Shown here piece after piece: positions 53,271 through 64,000 of a DNA stretch of 64,000 nucleotides (its first letter is position 1; each line of letters opens with the position of its first letter). The notes under the pieces were generated by a model that saw nothing but the letters and a program-made list of their open reading frames with translations, was not told the origin of the DNA and made no database searches. A program made the translations under genes and the position numbers. Origin of the DNA: Bradyrhizobium nivariense (GTDB lineage Bacteria > Pseudomonadota > Alphaproteobacteria > Rhizobiales > Xanthobacteraceae). The stretch lies in NCBI RefSeq assembly GCF_029846715.1, contig NZ_JARVWW010000003.1:1-64000 (forward strand), written 5' to 3'.

Positions 53271-53473
53271 TGCGTGATCTCCCGTCACGATTGGAGAGGA
53301 GCGGGGCCGTGAAGAAATGGGGCTTCATCGCCATGCACGCCGCGGTCGCGGCCGCTTTCATCTTCCTGCTGCAGCGCTTCATGATGAACGCGTCGCAGGA
53401 ATCCAGTCTGCTCTGGGCGCTGACCTTCGCCGTCTGCGCCGCCGGGCTTGCCTACAAGCAAGCCAACCGTTGA
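53270..53473 (+). CDS. Small two-helix membrane protein between nuoE and nuoF
   Basis: A 67-residue protein with helices 'GFIAMHAAVAAAFIFLLQRFMM' and 'SSLLWALTFAVCAAGLAYK', joined by a short polar turn. The ATG overlaps the nuoE stop (TGATG) and has GGAG about ten bases before it. A second start, GTG 53309 behind GGAGAGGAG, gives a 54-residue form and is equally plausible. nuoF starts 15 bases after its stop. It is not a classical complex I subunit. It could be a rhizobial accessory or assembly subunit. Confidence 0.75.
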   Translation: MRDLPSRLERSGAVKKWGFIAMHAAVAAAFIFLLQRFMMNASQESSLLWALTFAVCAAGLAYKQANR

Positions 53474-53488
53474 TCGGAAAGCACTGAC

Positions 53489-54814
53489 ATGCTCGAGGAC
53501 AAGGACCGCATCTTCAAGAACCTCTACGGCCTCCACGATTGGGGGCTCGAGGGCGCGCGACGCCGCGGCGCTTGGGATGGCACGAAGACTATCATCGACA
53601 AGGGCCGCGACTGGATCATCAACGAGATGAAAGCGTCCGGCCTGCGCGGCCGTGGCGGCGCCGGTTTCCCGACCGGCCTGAAATGGTCGTTCATGCCGAA
53701 GGAATCGACCGACGGCCGGCCGAGCTATCTCGTCGTCAACGCCGACGAATCCGAGCCCGGCACCTGCAAGGATCGCGAGATCATGCGGCATGATCCGCAT
53801 CTCCTGATCGAGGGCTGCCTGATCGCGAGCTGCGCGATGAACGCGCATGCCTGCTACATCTATGTCCGCGGCGAGTTCATCCGCGAACGCGAGCACCTCC
53901 AGGCCGCGATCGACCAGGCCTATGAGGCCAAGCTGGTCGGCAAGGACAACGTCAACGGCTGGCCGTTCGACATCTACGTCGCGCACGGCGCCGGCGCCTA
54001 TATCTGCGGCGAGGAAACCGCGCTGCTCGAGAGCCTCGAGGGCAAGAAGGGCCAGCCGCGGCTGAAGCCGCCGTTCCCGGCAAACGTCGGCCTGTTCGGC
54101 TGCCCGACCACCGTCAACAACGTCGAGTCGATCGCGGTTGCCCCCGACATCCTGCGTCGCGGTGCGGCATGGTTCGCCGGCATCGGCCGTCCGAACAATG
54201 TCGGTACCAAACTGTTCTGCATCTCCGGCCATGTCGAGCGGCCCTGCAACGTCGAAGAAGCCATGGGCATTCCGTTCCGCGAGCTGATCGACAAGCATTG
54301 CGGCGGCATCCGCGGCGGCTGGGACAACCTCAAGGCCGTGATCCCCGGCGGCTCCTCGGTGCGCATGGTGCCGGCCGAGCAGATCATCGACACGCCGATG
54401 GATTTCGACAGCCTGAGCAAGCTGCGCTCGGGTCTCGGCACCGCGGCCGTGATCGTGATGGACAAGTCGACCGATTTGATCCGCGCGATCGCCCGCATCT
54501 CCTATTTCTACAAGCATGAGAGCTGCGGCCAGTGCACGCCGTGCCGCGAGGGTACCGGCTGGATGTGGCGCGTGCTTTCCCGCATGGCCGACGGCCGCGC
54601 CCACAAGCGCGAGATCGACATGCTGCTCGAGGTCACCAAGCAGGTCGAAGGCCACACCATCTGCGCGCTCGGCGACGCAGCGGCGTGGCCGATCCAGGGC
54701 CTGATCGCGCATTTCCGTCACGAGATCGAAGCGCGCATCGACCAGTATTCGCACAAGGCTGACATCGACGATATCGGCGTCCGCGATCCCGTGAACATGG
54801 TCGCGGCGGAGTAG
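53489..54814 (+). CDS. nuoF: NADH-quinone oxidoreductase subunit F (51 kDa, NADH/FMN)
   Basis: A 441-residue subunit that oxidises NADH on FMN. The FMN/NADH glycine-rich loop is '[16 protein letters not shown]'; '[17 protein letters not shown]' is the NADH-site stretch; and the [4Fe-4S] N3 cluster is held by '[12 protein letters not shown]' and a later Cys in 'TICALGDA'. Length is normal. Confidence 0.98.
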   Translation: MLEDKDRIFKNLYGLHDWGLEGARRRGAWDGTKTIIDKGRDWIINEMKASGLRGRGGAGFPTGLKWSFMPKESTDGRPSYLVVNADESEPGTCKDREIMRHDPHLLIEGCLIASCAMNAHACYIYVRGEFIREREHLQAAIDQAYEAKLVGKDNVNGWPFDIYVAHGAGAYICGEETALLESLEGKKGQPRLKPPFPANVGLFGCPTTVNNVESIAVAPDILRRGAAWFAGIGRPNNVGTKLFCISGHVERPCNVEEAMGIPFRELIDKHCGGIRGGWDNLKAVIPGGSSVRMVPAEQIIDTPMDFDSLSKLRSGLGTAAVIVMDKSTDLIRAIARISYFYKHESCGQCTPCREGTGWMWRVLSRMADGRAHKREIDMLLEVTKQVEGHTICALGDAAAWPIQGLIAHFRHEIEARIDQYSHKADIDDIGVRDPVNMVAAE

Positions 54815-54819
54815 AGAGA

Positions 54820-56895
54820 ATGACCAAGCTCATCATCGACGGCAAAGAGATCGATGTCCCCGCCGAATACACGCTGCTTCAGGCGTGCGAGGCGGCCGGC
54901 GCCGAGATTCCGCGCTTTTGCTATCACGAGCGGCTGTCGATCGCCGGCAATTGCCGGATGTGTCTCGTCGAGGTGAAGGGTGGCCCGAAGCCGGTCGCGA
55001 GCTGCGCCTGGGGCGTGCGCGACTGCCGTCCGGGTCCCAAGGGCGAGCCGCCGGAAATCTCCACGCGTTCGCCGATGGTGAAGAAGGCACGCGAAGGCGT
55101 GATGGAATTCCTTCTAATCAACCATCCGCTGGATTGCCCGATCTGCGACCAGGGCGGCGAGTGCGACCTGCAGGACCAGGCAATGGGCTATGGTGTCGAC
55201 ACCAGCCGCTTCGCCGAGAACAAGCGCGCGGTCGAGGACAAATATCTCGGCGCGCTGGTCAAGACCTCGATGAACCGCTGCATCCAGTGCACCCGCTGCG
55301 TCCGCTTCTCGGCGGAAGTGGCCGGCGCTCCCGAGATGGGCGCGACCGGCCGCGGTGAGGACATGGAGATCACGACCTATCTCGAGCACGCGCTGACGTC
55401 GGAATTGCAGGGCAATCTCGTCGACATCTGCCCGGTCGGTGCGCTGACTTCGAAGCCTTATGCCTTCGCCGCGCGCCCGTGGGAGCTCGGCAAGACCCAG
55501 TCGATCGACGTGATGGACGGCCTGGGATCTGCGATCCGCGTCGACACCCGCGGTCGCGAGGTGATGCGCGTGCTGCCGCGCATCAACGAGGCCGTGAACG
55601 AAGAATGGATCTCGGACAAGACCCGTCACGTCGTCGACGGCCTGCGCACCCAGCGCCTCGACCGGCCCTATATCCGCGAAGCCGGCAAGCTGCGCGCGGC
55701 GAGCTGGCCGGAGGCCTTCGCTGCGATCGCCGCCAAGGCGGCGCGCACCGACGGCAAGCGCATCGGCGCGATCGCGGGTGACCTCGCCGGTGTCGAGGAA
55801 ATGTTCGCGCTGAAGGACCTGCTGGCCAAGTACGGCTCGGGCAATCTCGCGGTGCAGGGCGGCGACGCCTTCGATCCCGCGCTCGGCCGCGGCTCCTACA
55901 TCTTCAATCCGACGCTGGTGGGCGTCGAGCAGGCCGATGCGCTGCTCATCATCGGCGCCAATCCGCGGAAAGAGGCGGCCGTGTTCAACGCCCGCATCCG
56001 CAAGCGCTGGCGCGCCGGCGGCTTCAAGATCGGCGTGATCGGCGCCAAGGACGACCTGACCTACGATTATGACCATCTCGGCGCAGGCACCGAGACGCTC
56101 GGTGAGCTCGCGGCCGGCAAGCACTCCTTCATGGACGTGCTGAAGAACGCCAAGAAACCGATCATCCTGGTCGGTGCGGGCGCCGCCTCGCGCCACGATG
56201 GCGCCGCCATACTTGCCGCCGCCGCCAAGCTCGCGCTCGACGTCGGCGCGCTCAAGGACGGCTGGAACGGCTATGGTGTGCTGCATGAGAGCGCTTCGCG
56301 CGTCGGTGCGCTCGATATCGGCTTTGTCGCCGGTCAGGGCGGGCTGAACGCGGCGCAGATGACCACCTTCGGTACGCTGGACCTGCTGTTCCTGCTCGGC
56401 GCCGACGAGATCAAGCCGTCCGACGGCACCTTCGTCGTCTATATCGGCACCCATGGCGACCGCGGTGCGCATCGCGCCGACGTGATCCTGCCGGCGGCCG
56501 CCTACACCGAGAAGTCCGCGATCTACGTCAACACCGAAGGCCGCGTGCAGATGACGGGCCGTGCCGCGTTCCCGCCGGGCGAGGCCCGCGAGGACTGGGC
56601 GGTCGTCCGCGCGCTGTCGGAGGCGCTCGGCAAGAAGCTCGGCTATGACTCGCTGTCGGCCCTGCGCCAGGCGATCTTCAAGGCCGTGCCGCATCTGATC
56701 CGTCTCGACCAGATCGAGGCCGGCTCCTCCGACCAGATCAAGAAGCTGGCCGGGAAGGGCGGCACGACGGAGAAGGCGCCGTTCAGGCCGGCGATCGAGG
56801 ACTTCTACCTGACCAATCCAATCGCGCGTGCGTCCGCCGTGATGGCGGAATGCTCGCGGCTTGCCTCCGGGCAGATGCTGACCGCAGCGGAGTGA
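54820..56895 (+). CDS. nuoG: NADH-quinone oxidoreductase subunit G (75 kDa)
   Basis: A 691-residue iron-sulfur subunit. The N-terminal ferredoxin domain has a [2Fe-2S] site in '[21 protein letters not shown]'. His- and Cys-ligated clusters follow ('[20 protein letters not shown]' and '[13 protein letters not shown]'), with a further site in '[15 protein letters not shown]'. The long C part is a molybdopterin-oxidoreductase-like domain without cofactor. It lies five bases after nuoF. Confidence 0.97.
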   Translation: MTKLIIDGKEIDVPAEYTLLQACEAAGAEIPRFCYHERLSIAGNCRMCLVEVKGGPKPVASCAWGVRDCRPGPKGEPPEISTRSPMVKKAREGVMEFLLINHPLDCPICDQGGECDLQDQAMGYGVDTSRFAENKRAVEDKYLGALVKTSMNRCIQCTRCVRFSAEVAGAPEMGATGRGEDMEITTYLEHALTSELQGNLVDICPVGALTSKPYAFAARPWELGKTQSIDVMDGLGSAIRVDTRGREVMRVLPRINEAVNEEWISDKTRHVVDGLRTQRLDRPYIREAGKLRAASWPEAFAAIAAKAARTDGKRIGAIAGDLAGVEEMFALKDLLAKYGSGNLAVQGGDAFDPALGRGSYIFNPTLVGVEQADALLIIGANPRKEAAVFNARIRKRWRAGGFKIGVIGAKDDLTYDYDHLGAGTETLGELAAGKHSFMDVLKNAKKPIILVGAGAASRHDGAAILAAAAKLALDVGALKDGWNGYGVLHESASRVGALDIGFVAGQGGLNAAQMTTFGTLDLLFLLGADEIKPSDGTFVVYIGTHGDRGAHRADVILPAAAYTEKSAIYVNTEGRVQMTGRAAFPPGEAREDWAVVRALSEALGKKLGYDSLSALRQAIFKAVPHLIRLDQIEAGSSDQIKKLAGKGGTTEKAPFRPAIEDFYLTNPIARASAVMAECSRLASGQMLTAAE

Positions 56896-56905
56896 GCGTG
56901 ATCTG

Positions 56906-57973
56906 ATGGAATTCTTCGAAAGCGCATTCTGGACCGGGTTCCTCTGGCCGCTGATCATCATGATCGCGGAGAGCGTCCTGGTGCTCGTCGTCCTCCTGGT
57001 TGCGATCGCCTACATCCTGCTCGCCGACCGCAAGATCTGGGCGGCGGTGCAGATCCGGCGCGGCCCGAACGTGGTCGGTCCCTGGGGCCTGCTGCAATCC
57101 TTCGCGGACTTGCTGAAGTTCGTGCTGAAGGAGCCGATCATCCCGTCCGGCGCCAACAAGGGCGTGTTCCTGCTGGCTCCCCTGGTGTCGTGCGTGCTCG
57201 CGCTCGCCGCCTGGGCGGTGATCCCGACCAATCTCGGCTGGGTGATCTCCGACATCAATGTCGGCGTCCTCTTCATCTTCGCGATCTCGTCGCTGTCGAT
57301 CTACGGCATCATCATGGCCGGGTGGTCGTCGAACTCGAAATATCCGTTCCTGGCGGCGCTGCGCTCGGCGGCGCAGATGGTGTCCTACGAAGTCTCGATC
57401 GGCTTCGTCATCATCACGGTGCTGCTCTGCGCCGGCACGCTGAACCTCTCGGCGGTGGTCGAGGCCCAGCATGCGCGCGGCCTTGCCAGCCTGATCGGGC
57501 TGCCGCAGCTCACGATCCTGAACTGGTATGTGTGGCCGCTGTTCCCGATGTTCGTGATCTTCTACGTCTCGGCGCTGGCGGAAACCAACCGTCCGCCGTT
57601 CGACCTCGTCGAAGCGGAATCCGAGCTCGTCGCCGGTTTCATGGTCGAGTACGGCTCGACGCCGTATCTGCTGTTCATGCTCGGCGAATACGTCGCGATC
57701 GTCACGATGTGCGCGCTGGCCACGATCCTGTTCCTCGGAGGCTGGCTGCCGCCGGTGGACCTTCCGCCCTTCAACTGGGTGCCGGGGATCATCTGGTTCT
57801 CGCTCAAAGTCTTCTTCATGTTCTTCCTGTTCGCGATGGCAAAGGCGATCGTGCCGCGCTACCGCTACGACCAACTGATGCGCCTCGGCTGGAAAGTATT
57901 CCTGCCGCTGTCGCTGGCGATGGTGGTCGTGGTGGCCGGCGTGCTGCACTTCGCCGGCATCGCGCCGAAGTGA
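56906..57973 (+). CDS. nuoH: NADH-quinone oxidoreductase subunit H (ND1)
   Basis: A 355-residue membrane subunit with eight helices that joins the arms of complex I. Conserved loops include '[40 protein letters not shown]' and '[23 protein letters not shown]', which carry the E-channel acids at the quinone cavity. Length is normal. Confidence 0.98.
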   Translation: MEFFESAFWTGFLWPLIIMIAESVLVLVVLLVAIAYILLADRKIWAAVQIRRGPNVVGPWGLLQSFADLLKFVLKEPIIPSGANKGVFLLAPLVSCVLALAAWAVIPTNLGWVISDINVGVLFIFAISSLSIYGIIMAGWSSNSKYPFLAALRSAAQMVSYEVSIGFVIITVLLCAGTLNLSAVVEAQHARGLASLIGLPQLTILNWYVWPLFPMFVIFYVSALAETNRPPFDLVEAESELVAGFMVEYGSTPYLLFMLGEYVAIVTMCALATILFLGGWLPPVDLPPFNWVPGIIWFSLKVFFMFFLFAMAKAIVPRYRYDQLMRLGWKVFLPLSLAMVVVVAGVLHFAGIAPK

Positions 57974-57981
57974 GGGCCGTC

Positions 57982-58476
57982 ATGGGTATTAACATCAACG
58001 CCACTGCACGCTCGCTTCTGCTGTCGGAATTCGTCTCGGCGTTCTTCCTCGCCATGCGCTATTTCTTCCAGCCGAAGCCGACGCTGAACTATCCGTTCGA
58101 GAAGGGCCCGATCTCGCCGCGCTTCCGCGGCGAGCATGCGCTGCGCCGCTATCCGAACGGCGAAGAGCGCTGCATCGCCTGCAAGCTGTGCGAAGCGGTG
58201 TGCCCGGCACAGGCCATCACCATCGAGGCCGGCCCGCGCCGCAACGACGGCACCCGCCGCACCGTGCGCTACGACATCGACATGGTGAAGTGCATCTATT
58301 GCGGCCTCTGCCAGGAGGCTTGCCCGGTCGACGCAATCGTCGAAGGTCCGAACTTCGAGTTCGCGACCGAGACCCGCGAGGAACTGTTCTATGACAAGGA
58401 CAAGCTGCTCGCCAATGGCGACCGCTGGGAACGCGAGATCGCGAAAGCGATCGAACTCGACGCGCCGTACCGGTGA
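57982..58476 (+). CDS. nuoI: NADH-quinone oxidoreductase subunit I (TYKY)
   Basis: A 164-residue ferredoxin-like subunit with two [4Fe-4S] clusters (N6a, N6b). The ligand motifs are '[16 protein letters not shown]' and '[16 protein letters not shown]'. The N-terminal helix '[18 protein letters not shown]' sits on the membrane. ATG 57982 is eight bases after the nuoH stop. Confidence 0.97.
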   Translation: MGININATARSLLLSEFVSAFFLAMRYFFQPKPTLNYPFEKGPISPRFRGEHALRRYPNGEERCIACKLCEAVCPAQAITIEAGPRRNDGTRRTVRYDIDMVKCIYCGLCQEACPVDAIVEGPNFEFATETREELFYDKDKLLANGDRWEREIAKAIELDAPYR

Positions 58477-58485
58477 GATGAGAGC

Positions 58486-59124
58486 ATGATCCTTCCCGCG
58501 CTGTTCTTCTATCTGTTCGCCGGCGTCTGTGTCGCCTCGGCGGTGATGGTGATTGTCTCGCGCAATCCCGTGCACTCCGTGCTGTACCTGATCCTGACCT
58601 TCGTCAACGCCTCCGGCCTGTTCGTGCTGATGGGCGCCGAATTCCTGGCGATGATCCTGATCGTCGTCTATGTCGGCGCCGTCGCGGTGCTGTTCCTGTT
58701 CGTGATCATGATGCTCGACGTCGACTTCCTCGAGCTGCGCGAGGGCTTCATCGAGTATTTGCCGGTCGGCCTCGTGATCGGCGGCATCTTCCTGTTCGAG
58801 CTGCTGCTCACGGTCGGCTTCTGGGTCATCAATCCCGGCGTCGCCAAGACGATCACGGCGGCGATCCCGACCAACGTCTCCAATACCGAGGCGCTGGGCC
58901 TGGTGCTCTATACGAAGTACATCCACTACTTCCAGCTCTCGGGCATGGTGCTCTTGGTCGCGATGATCGGCGCCATCGTGCTGACGCTGCGACACAAGGC
59001 GAGCGTGAAGCGGCAGGACATCAACGTTCAGAACGCGCGGACGCCAGAAATAGCGATGGCGATACGCAAGGTGGCGCCGGGGCAGGGGCTCCAGGACTCT
59101 GACGCGGCGGAGTGGGTGAAATGA
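58486..59124 (+). CDS. nuoJ: NADH-quinone oxidoreductase subunit J (ND6)
   Basis: A 212-residue membrane subunit with five helices. The pi-bulge helix 3 region reads '[32 protein letters not shown]', which is the conserved segment involved in coupling. The C-terminal tail after residue 165 is hydrophilic. The stop overlaps the nuoK start by four bases (ATGA). Confidence 0.97.
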   Translation: MILPALFFYLFAGVCVASAVMVIVSRNPVHSVLYLILTFVNASGLFVLMGAEFLAMILIVVYVGAVAVLFLFVIMMLDVDFLELREGFIEYLPVGLVIGGIFLFELLLTVGFWVINPGVAKTITAAIPTNVSNTEALGLVLYTKYIHYFQLSGMVLLVAMIGAIVLTLRHKASVKRQDINVQNARTPEIAMAIRKVAPGQGLQDSDAAEWVK

Positions 59125-59429
59125 CGGTCGGGCTCGGACACTATCTTGCGGTCGGCGCGATCCTGTTCACGCTCGGGATCCTCGGCATCTTCCTGAACCG
59201 CAAGAACATCATCGTCATTCTGATGTCGATCGAGCTGATCCTGCTCTCGGTCAACATCAACCTCGTGGCGTTCTCGACCTTCCTCGGCGACATCGTCGGC
59301 CAGGTCTTCGCGCTTCTGGTGCTTACCGTCGCGGCCGCTGAAGCCGCGATCGGTCTCGCCATCCTGGTGGTCTATTTCCGCAACCGCGGCTCGATCGCGG
59401 TTGAGGACGTCAATCTGATGAAGGGCTGA
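59121..59429 (+). CDS. nuoK: NADH-quinone oxidoreductase subunit K (ND4L)
   Basis: A 102-residue three-helix membrane subunit. Conserved Glu residues for proton transfer lie in '[20 protein letters not shown]' and '[18 protein letters not shown]'. ATG 59121 is preferred over GTG 59112 since it overlaps the nuoJ stop as ATGA and gives the normal length. Confidence 0.97.
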   Translation: MTVGLGHYLAVGAILFTLGILGIFLNRKNIIVILMSIELILLSVNINLVAFSTFLGDIVGQVFALLVLTVAAAEAAIGLAILVVYFRNRGSIAVEDVNLMKG

Positions 59430-59437
59430 GCTCAGTC

Positions 59438-61537
59438 ATGGTCCAGGCAATCGTTTTTCTGCCTCTGCTGGGCGCCATTCTCGCCGGCCTGATCGCGCTG
59501 TTCGGTGCGCATGCCCGCAACCCCTCGGGCGACGAGGTCAAACATCACGGCGACCACGGCCATGGTGCGCATGCCCATGCGTCCGATACGATCAACGAGG
59601 ATGCATCGGTCATCCACGAGAGCCACCATGAGCCCGGCGATGGTCACGACGACCACGGCCCGGCCGAGCCCCCGGCGGCGGGGTCGCGCGGCGCCGAGCT
59701 GATCACCACCGCACTGCTGTTCGTGTCGGCGGCGCTGTCCTGGATGACGCTGGTCGATGTCGGCTTCATGCATCACGACATGCGGATTCCGCTGTTGCCG
59801 TGGATCCTCTCCGGCGACCTCCAGGTCTACTGGGCGCTGCGGGTCGATACGCTCACCGCCGTGATGCTGGTGGTGGTGACGACCGTGTCCTCGCTCGTGC
59901 ACCTCTATTCCATCGGCTACATGGACGAGGATCCGTATCGGCCGCGCTTCTTCGGCTATCTCTCGCTGTTCACTTTCGCCATGCTGATGCTGGTGACGGC
60001 GGACAATTTGGTGCAGCTCTTCTTCGGCTGGGAAGGCGTGGGTCTGGCGAGCTATTTGCTGATCGGCTTCTGGTACCAGAAGCCGTCGGCGAACGCGGCC
60101 GCCATCAAGGCCTTCGTGGTCAACCGCGTCGGCGATTTCGGCTTCGCGCTCGGCATCTTCGCGATCTTCATGCTGACCGCGTCGACCGATTTCGAGACGA
60201 TCTTCCATGCCGCGCCTAGCCTCACCGGCAAGACCATCGAGTTCCTCGGCTGGCACGCCGACGCGCTGACCCTGACCTGCCTGCTGCTGTTCATGGGCGC
60301 GATGGGCAAATCGGCGCAGTTCCTGCTGCACACCTGGTTGCCGGACGCGATGGAGGGCCCGACGCCGGTGTCGGCGCTGATCCACGCCGCGACCATGGTC
60401 ACCGCCGGCGTGTTCATGGTGGCACGGCTGTCGCCGCTGTTCGAGCTCGCGCCGAACGCGCAGGCCGTCGTGATGTTCTTCGGCGCCACCACGGCGTTCT
60501 TCGCCGCGACCATCGGCCTCGTCCAGAACGATATCAAGCGCATCGTCGCCTACTCGACCTGTTCGCAGCTCGGCTACATGTTCGTGGCGATGGGAGCAGG
60601 GGCCTATTCGGTCGGCATGTTCCATCTGTTCACGCACGCCTTCTTCAAGGCGCTCTTGTTCTTGGGCTCCGGCTCGGTGATCTACGCGATGCACCACGAG
60701 CAGGACATCCGCAACATGGGCGGCCTGTGGCGCAAGATCCCCTACACCTACGCGGTGATGGTGGTCGGCACGCTGGCGCTGACCGGCTTCCCGCTGACGG
60801 CCGGCTATTTCTCCAAGGACGCCATCATCGAGTCTGCCTATGCCTCGCACAATCCGTTTGCGATCTACGGCTTCCTGATGACGGTCGTCGCCGCCGGCCT
60901 GACCTCGTTCTACTCCTGGCGCCTGATCTTCAAGACCTTCCATGGCGAACCGCATGACGATCACCACTTCGAGGCTGCGCATGAAGCTCCGATCTGGATG
61001 CTGATTCCGATCGGCGTGCTCGCGGTCGGCTCCATCATGGCCGGCTTCCCGTTCAAGGAGCTATTCGCCGGGCACGGCATCGAGGAGTTCTTCCGCGAGT
61101 CCGTGAAGATGAACCCGCACATCATCGAGGAGATGCACCATATCCCCGAGACCATCGCCTTGCTGCCGACGGTGATGATGGTGCTGGGCTTCCTGGTGTC
61201 GTACCTGTTCTACATCCGCCGGCCCTATCTGCCGGTCGAGCTCGCGAACACGCAGCCGATGCTGTACCAGTTCCTGCTCAATAAATGGTACTTCGACGAG
61301 CTCTACGACGTCATCTTCGTCCGTCCGGCGAAGTGGATCGGCTACCAGCTCTGGAAGAAGGGCGACGGCTTCATCATCGACGGCCTCGGCCCCGACGGCA
61401 TCTCGGCCCGCGTGCTTGATATCACCCGCAACGTCGTGAAGATCCAGACCGGCTATCTCTACCACTACGCGTTCGCCATGCTGATCGGCGCCGCCGGCCT
61501 GATCACCTGGTTCATGTTCGGCTTTGGAGGCCAGTAG
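59438..61537 (+). CDS. nuoL: NADH-quinone oxidoreductase subunit L (ND5) with His-rich insertion
   Basis: A 699-residue antiporter-like proton-pumping subunit. The core includes '[19 protein letters not shown]', '[32 protein letters not shown]' and the long lateral helix near the C end. Residues 24-84, between helices 1 and 2, carry 12 His with many Asp and Gly ('[15 protein letters not shown]', '[14 protein letters not shown]'), which standard NuoL lacks. This exposed loop may bind metal. nuoM starts at the next base after its stop. Confidence 0.97.
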   Translation: MVQAIVFLPLLGAILAGLIALFGAHARNPSGDEVKHHGDHGHGAHAHASDTINEDASVIHESHHEPGDGHDDHGPAEPPAAGSRGAELITTALLFVSAALSWMTLVDVGFMHHDMRIPLLPWILSGDLQVYWALRVDTLTAVMLVVVTTVSSLVHLYSIGYMDEDPYRPRFFGYLSLFTFAMLMLVTADNLVQLFFGWEGVGLASYLLIGFWYQKPSANAAAIKAFVVNRVGDFGFALGIFAIFMLTASTDFETIFHAAPSLTGKTIEFLGWHADALTLTCLLLFMGAMGKSAQFLLHTWLPDAMEGPTPVSALIHAATMVTAGVFMVARLSPLFELAPNAQAVVMFFGATTAFFAATIGLVQNDIKRIVAYSTCSQLGYMFVAMGAGAYSVGMFHLFTHAFFKALLFLGSGSVIYAMHHEQDIRNMGGLWRKIPYTYAVMVVGTLALTGFPLTAGYFSKDAIIESAYASHNPFAIYGFLMTVVAAGLTSFYSWRLIFKTFHGEPHDDHHFEAAHEAPIWMLIPIGVLAVGSIMAGFPFKELFAGHGIEEFFRESVKMNPHIIEEMHHIPETIALLPTVMMVLGFLVSYLFYIRRPYLPVELANTQPMLYQFLLNKWYFDELYDVIFVRPAKWIGYQLWKKGDGFIIDGLGPDGISARVLDITRNVVKIQTGYLYHYAFAMLIGAAGLITWFMFGFGGQ

Positions 61538-63046
61538 ATGACGACCTGGCCAATTCTATCCGTCACGACGTTCCTGCCGCTGGTCGGCGCGCTGATCGTC
61601 TATCTCAGCCGCGGCGATGACGAGGCGGCCCGGCGCAACTCGCGCTGGATCGCGCTGTGGACCACGCTGATCACCTTCGCGGTGTCGGTGATCCTGGTCA
61701 TGCGGTTCGATGCGTCGAGCGCCGACTTCCAGTTCGTCGAGAAGGCGAACTGGCTCGCCACCGGCATCACCTACCACATGGGCGTGGACGGCATTTCGCT
61801 GCCGCTGGTGATCCTGACCACCGCCATCATGCCGTTCTGCATCATCGCGAGCTGGAAGGCGATCACCAACCGCGTCCGCGAATACATGATGGCGTTCCTG
61901 ATCCTGGAAACGCTGATGATCGGCACCTTCTCGGCGCTCGATCTGGTGCTGTTTTATCTGTTCTTCGAAGGCGGCCTGATCCCGATGTTCCTCATCATCG
62001 GCGTCTGGGGCGGTCCGCGCCGGGTCTACGCGTCGTTCAAGTTCTTCCTCTACACGCTGCTCGGCTCGGTCCTGATGCTGCTTGCCATCATGGCGCTGTA
62101 CTGGAACGGCGGCACCACCGACATCCCGACCCTGATGCACACCGCCGTGCCGCGCTCGTTGCAGACCTGGGCGTGGCTTGCCTTCTTCGCCTCGTTCGCG
62201 GTGAAGATGCCGATGTGGCCGGTGCACACCTGGCTCCCCGACGCACACGTCGAGGCGCCGACCGCGGGCTCCGTGGTCCTCGCCGCGATCCTCTTGAAGA
62301 TGGGCGGCTACGGCTTCCTGCGCTTCTCGCTGCCGATGTTCCCGCTGGCCTCGCACGACTTCGCGCCACTGATCTTCACGCTTTCGGCCATCGCCATCAT
62401 CTACACCTCGCTGGTGGCCTTGATGCAGGAGGACATGAAGAAGCTGATCGCGTACTCGTCGGTGGCGCATATGGGCTTCGTCACCATGGGTATCTTCGCC
62501 GGCACCATGCAGGGCGTCGCGGGCGGTGTGTTCCAGATGATCTCGCACGGCATCGTGTCGGGCGCGCTGTTCCTCTGCGTCGGCATCGTCTACGACCGCA
62601 TGCACACCCGCGACATCGCGGCCTATGGCGGCCTCGTCAACCGGATGCCGCTCTACGCGCTGACCTTCATGATCTTCACCATGGCCAATGTCGGTCTGCC
62701 CGGCACATCCGGCTTCGTCGGCGAGTTCATGACGCTGCTCGGCACCTTCAAGGTCTCGATCCCGACCGCGTTCTTCGCCACCTTCGGCGTGATCCTGTCG
62801 GCCTGCTACGCGCTGTGGCTCTACCGCAAGGTCGTGTTCGGGGTGCTGGTCAAGCCGTCGCTGATGAGCATGAAGGATCTCACCTTGCGTGAGTGCCTGA
62901 CGCTGTTCCCGCTGATCGCGCTGACGATCCTGTTCGGCATCTACCCGAAGCCGGTGCTCGACATGTCGGCGGCCTCGGTCCAGCAACTCGTCAACAATTA
63001 CAACACCGCTGTGACGGCCGTGAAGGCCGCCGCACTGCTCCAGTGA
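61538..63046 (+). CDS. nuoM: NADH-quinone oxidoreductase subunit M (ND4)
   Basis: A 502-residue antiporter-like membrane subunit with fourteen helices. Key segments are '[18 protein letters not shown]', with its Glu, and '[41 protein letters not shown]', with the conserved Lys of the proton path. No gap separates it from nuoL. Confidence 0.98.
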   Translation: MTTWPILSVTTFLPLVGALIVYLSRGDDEAARRNSRWIALWTTLITFAVSVILVMRFDASSADFQFVEKANWLATGITYHMGVDGISLPLVILTTAIMPFCIIASWKAITNRVREYMMAFLILETLMIGTFSALDLVLFYLFFEGGLIPMFLIIGVWGGPRRVYASFKFFLYTLLGSVLMLLAIMALYWNGGTTDIPTLMHTAVPRSLQTWAWLAFFASFAVKMPMWPVHTWLPDAHVEAPTAGSVVLAAILLKMGGYGFLRFSLPMFPLASHDFAPLIFTLSAIAIIYTSLVALMQEDMKKLIAYSSVAHMGFVTMGIFAGTMQGVAGGVFQMISHGIVSGALFLCVGIVYDRMHTRDIAAYGGLVNRMPLYALTFMIFTMANVGLPGTSGFVGEFMTLLGTFKVSIPTAFFATFGVILSACYALWLYRKVVFGVLVKPSLMSMKDLTLRECLTLFPLIALTILFGIYPKPVLDMSAASVQQLVNNYNTAVTAVKAAALLQ

Positions 63047-63068
63047 GCGGGCAGGTCAGGATATCGCC

Positions 63069-64000
63069 ATGAGCTTTGAGACTGCAGGTTATCAACTGGC
63101 GCCGGTGCTGCCCGAGCTCGTGCTCGCGGTCGGGGCCATGGCCCTGCTGATGCTGGGCGCCTATCGCGGGCAGGAGACGACCAAGACGGTCACGACGCTT
63201 GCGGTCCTGCTTCTGATCGTGGTCGGCGTGCTCGAATACATGCTGCCCGCGGGCAAGCAGGTGACCTTCGGCGGCAGCTTCATCGTCGACGACTTTGCCC
63301 GCTTCATGAAGATCCTGGCCCTGATCGGTTCGGCGGTGACGCTGGTGCTGTCGACCGAGTTCCTGTCGGATCCGTCGCGCCGCATCTTCGAGTACGCGAT
63401 CCTGGTGCTGCTCTCGACGCTCGGCATGATGGTGCTGATCTCGGCCGGCGATTTGATCTCGCTCTATCTCGGCCTCGAATTGATGTCGCTGGCGCTCTAC
63501 GTCGTGGCGACCTCGAACCGCGACAACGCCAAATCGACCGAAGCCGGCTTGAAGTATTTCGTGCTCGGCGCGCTGTCCTCGGGCATGCTGCTCTACGGCT
63601 CCTCGCTGATCTACGGCTTCACCGGCACTGTCGCATTCACCGGCATCGCGGCGGCCGCGACGGTCTCGAATGTCGGCCTTGTTTTCGGTCTGGTGTTCCT
63701 GCTCGCCGGCCTCTGCTTCAAGGTCTCGGCCGTGCCGTTCCATATGTGGACGCCTGACGTCTACGAAGGCGCGCCCACACCGGTCACCGCCTTCTTCGCT
63801 TCGGCGCCGAAAGTCGCCGCGCTCGCGGTCTTTACCCGCGTCACGCTCACCGCATTCCCCGGCATCGTCTCGCAGTGGCAGCAGATCCTGGTGTTCGTGG
63901 CGATTGCCTCGATGGTGCTGGGTTCGTTCGCCGCGATCGGCCAGAGCAACATCAAGCGCCTGATGGCCTATTCCTCGATCGGCCACATGGGCTTTGCCCT
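63069..64000 (+). CDS. nuoN: NADH-quinone oxidoreductase subunit N (ND2), truncated by the window end
   Basis: The first 310 codons of the third antiporter-like subunit. It starts '[29 protein letters not shown]', and the conserved '[44 protein letters not shown]' and '[36 protein letters not shown]' are present. The frame is open at base 64000. It starts 22 bases after nuoM. Confidence 0.97.
   Translation, partial: MSFETAGYQLAPVLPELVLAVGAMALLMLGAYRGQETTKTVTTLAVLLLIVVGVLEYMLPAGKQVTFGGSFIVDDFARFMKILALIGSAVTLVLSTEFLSDPSRRIFEYAILVLLSTLGMMVLISAGDLISLYLGLELMSLALYVVATSNRDNAKSTEAGLKYFVLGALSSGMLLYGSSLIYGFTGTVAFTGIAAAATVSNVGLVFGLVFLLAGLCFKVSAVPFHMWTPDVYEGAPTPVTAFFASAPKVAALAVFTRVTLTAFPGIVSQWQQILVFVAIASMVLGSFAAIGQSNIKRLMAYSSIGHMGFA

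Noticed and set aside
55114..56961. 615-residue open frame opposite nuoG
   Set aside because: Antisense shadow of a certain gene with no domain signal.
59432..60982. 516-residue open frame opposite nuoL, rich in His and Glu
   Set aside because: Antisense shadow. The His-rich nature of nuoL itself is real, but the antisense frame shows only composition effects.

Overview
The window is a continuous piece of a GC-rich alphaproteobacterial chromosome. The evidence is GC-biased third codon positions and the gene orders rplM-rpsI, glnB-glnA, tig-clpP-clpX-lon and nuoA to nuoN. The protein sequences look most like Bradyrhizobium or a close relative in the Nitrobacteraceae. That assignment rests on sequence style and memory, not on a search. 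No plasmid, phage or transposon gene was seen. Nearly all of the sequence is coding.

Layout. 0.1-6.3 kb: a hotdog thioesterase, ribosomal proteins L13 and S9, a membrane diguanylate cyclase, a small monooxygenase-like protein, an AI-2E family membrane protein and a peptidase C26 amidotransferase. 6.4-12 kb: a three-gene 2-oxoacid dehydrogenase cluster (E1 alpha, E1 beta, E2, no E3), then a stomatin-operon pair (NfeD protease and slipin). 12-14.2 kb: glnA and glnB on the minus strand, with a sigma-54 type promoter before glnB. 14.4-18.3 kb: NAD(P)HX repair enzyme, GNAT acetyltransferase, a HigBA-like toxin-antitoxin pair with an operator-like palindrome, and a Tat-exported multicopper-oxidase-like protein that has lost most copper ligands. 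18.4-25.5 kb: tRNA-Leu(UAG) and the protein quality-control block tig, clpP, clpX, lon.

25.5-40.7 kb is accessory DNA between lon and the HU gene. It holds a GFA-family protein, tRNA-Val(UAC) followed by an 88/89-bp tandem repeat, an acyltransferase-SGNH protein, a methyltransferase, a palindromic intergenic element, a czcCBA plus CDF metal-efflux operon with a small Cys/His-rich leading gene, small membrane proteins including a 24-residue one, an alpha/beta hydrolase and peptidase T. 40.9-48.2 kb begins with tRNA-Asp(GUC) and carries an FkbM methyltransferase fused to a SEC-C zinc motif, a Rieske oxygenase-MFS-MarR module and a TonB-dependent siderophore receptor with a perfect 12-bp inverted repeat at its start.

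48.9-64 kb is the respiratory complex I operon nuoA to nuoN; nuoN runs off the end. Two genes that are not classical complex I subunits sit inside it: an FkbM-family methyltransferase between nuoD and nuoE, and a small membrane protein between nuoE and nuoF. Both overlap their upstream neighbour in a TGATG arrangement. NuoL carries an unusual histidine-rich segment. The intra-operon FkbM gene is the most interesting observation in the window.
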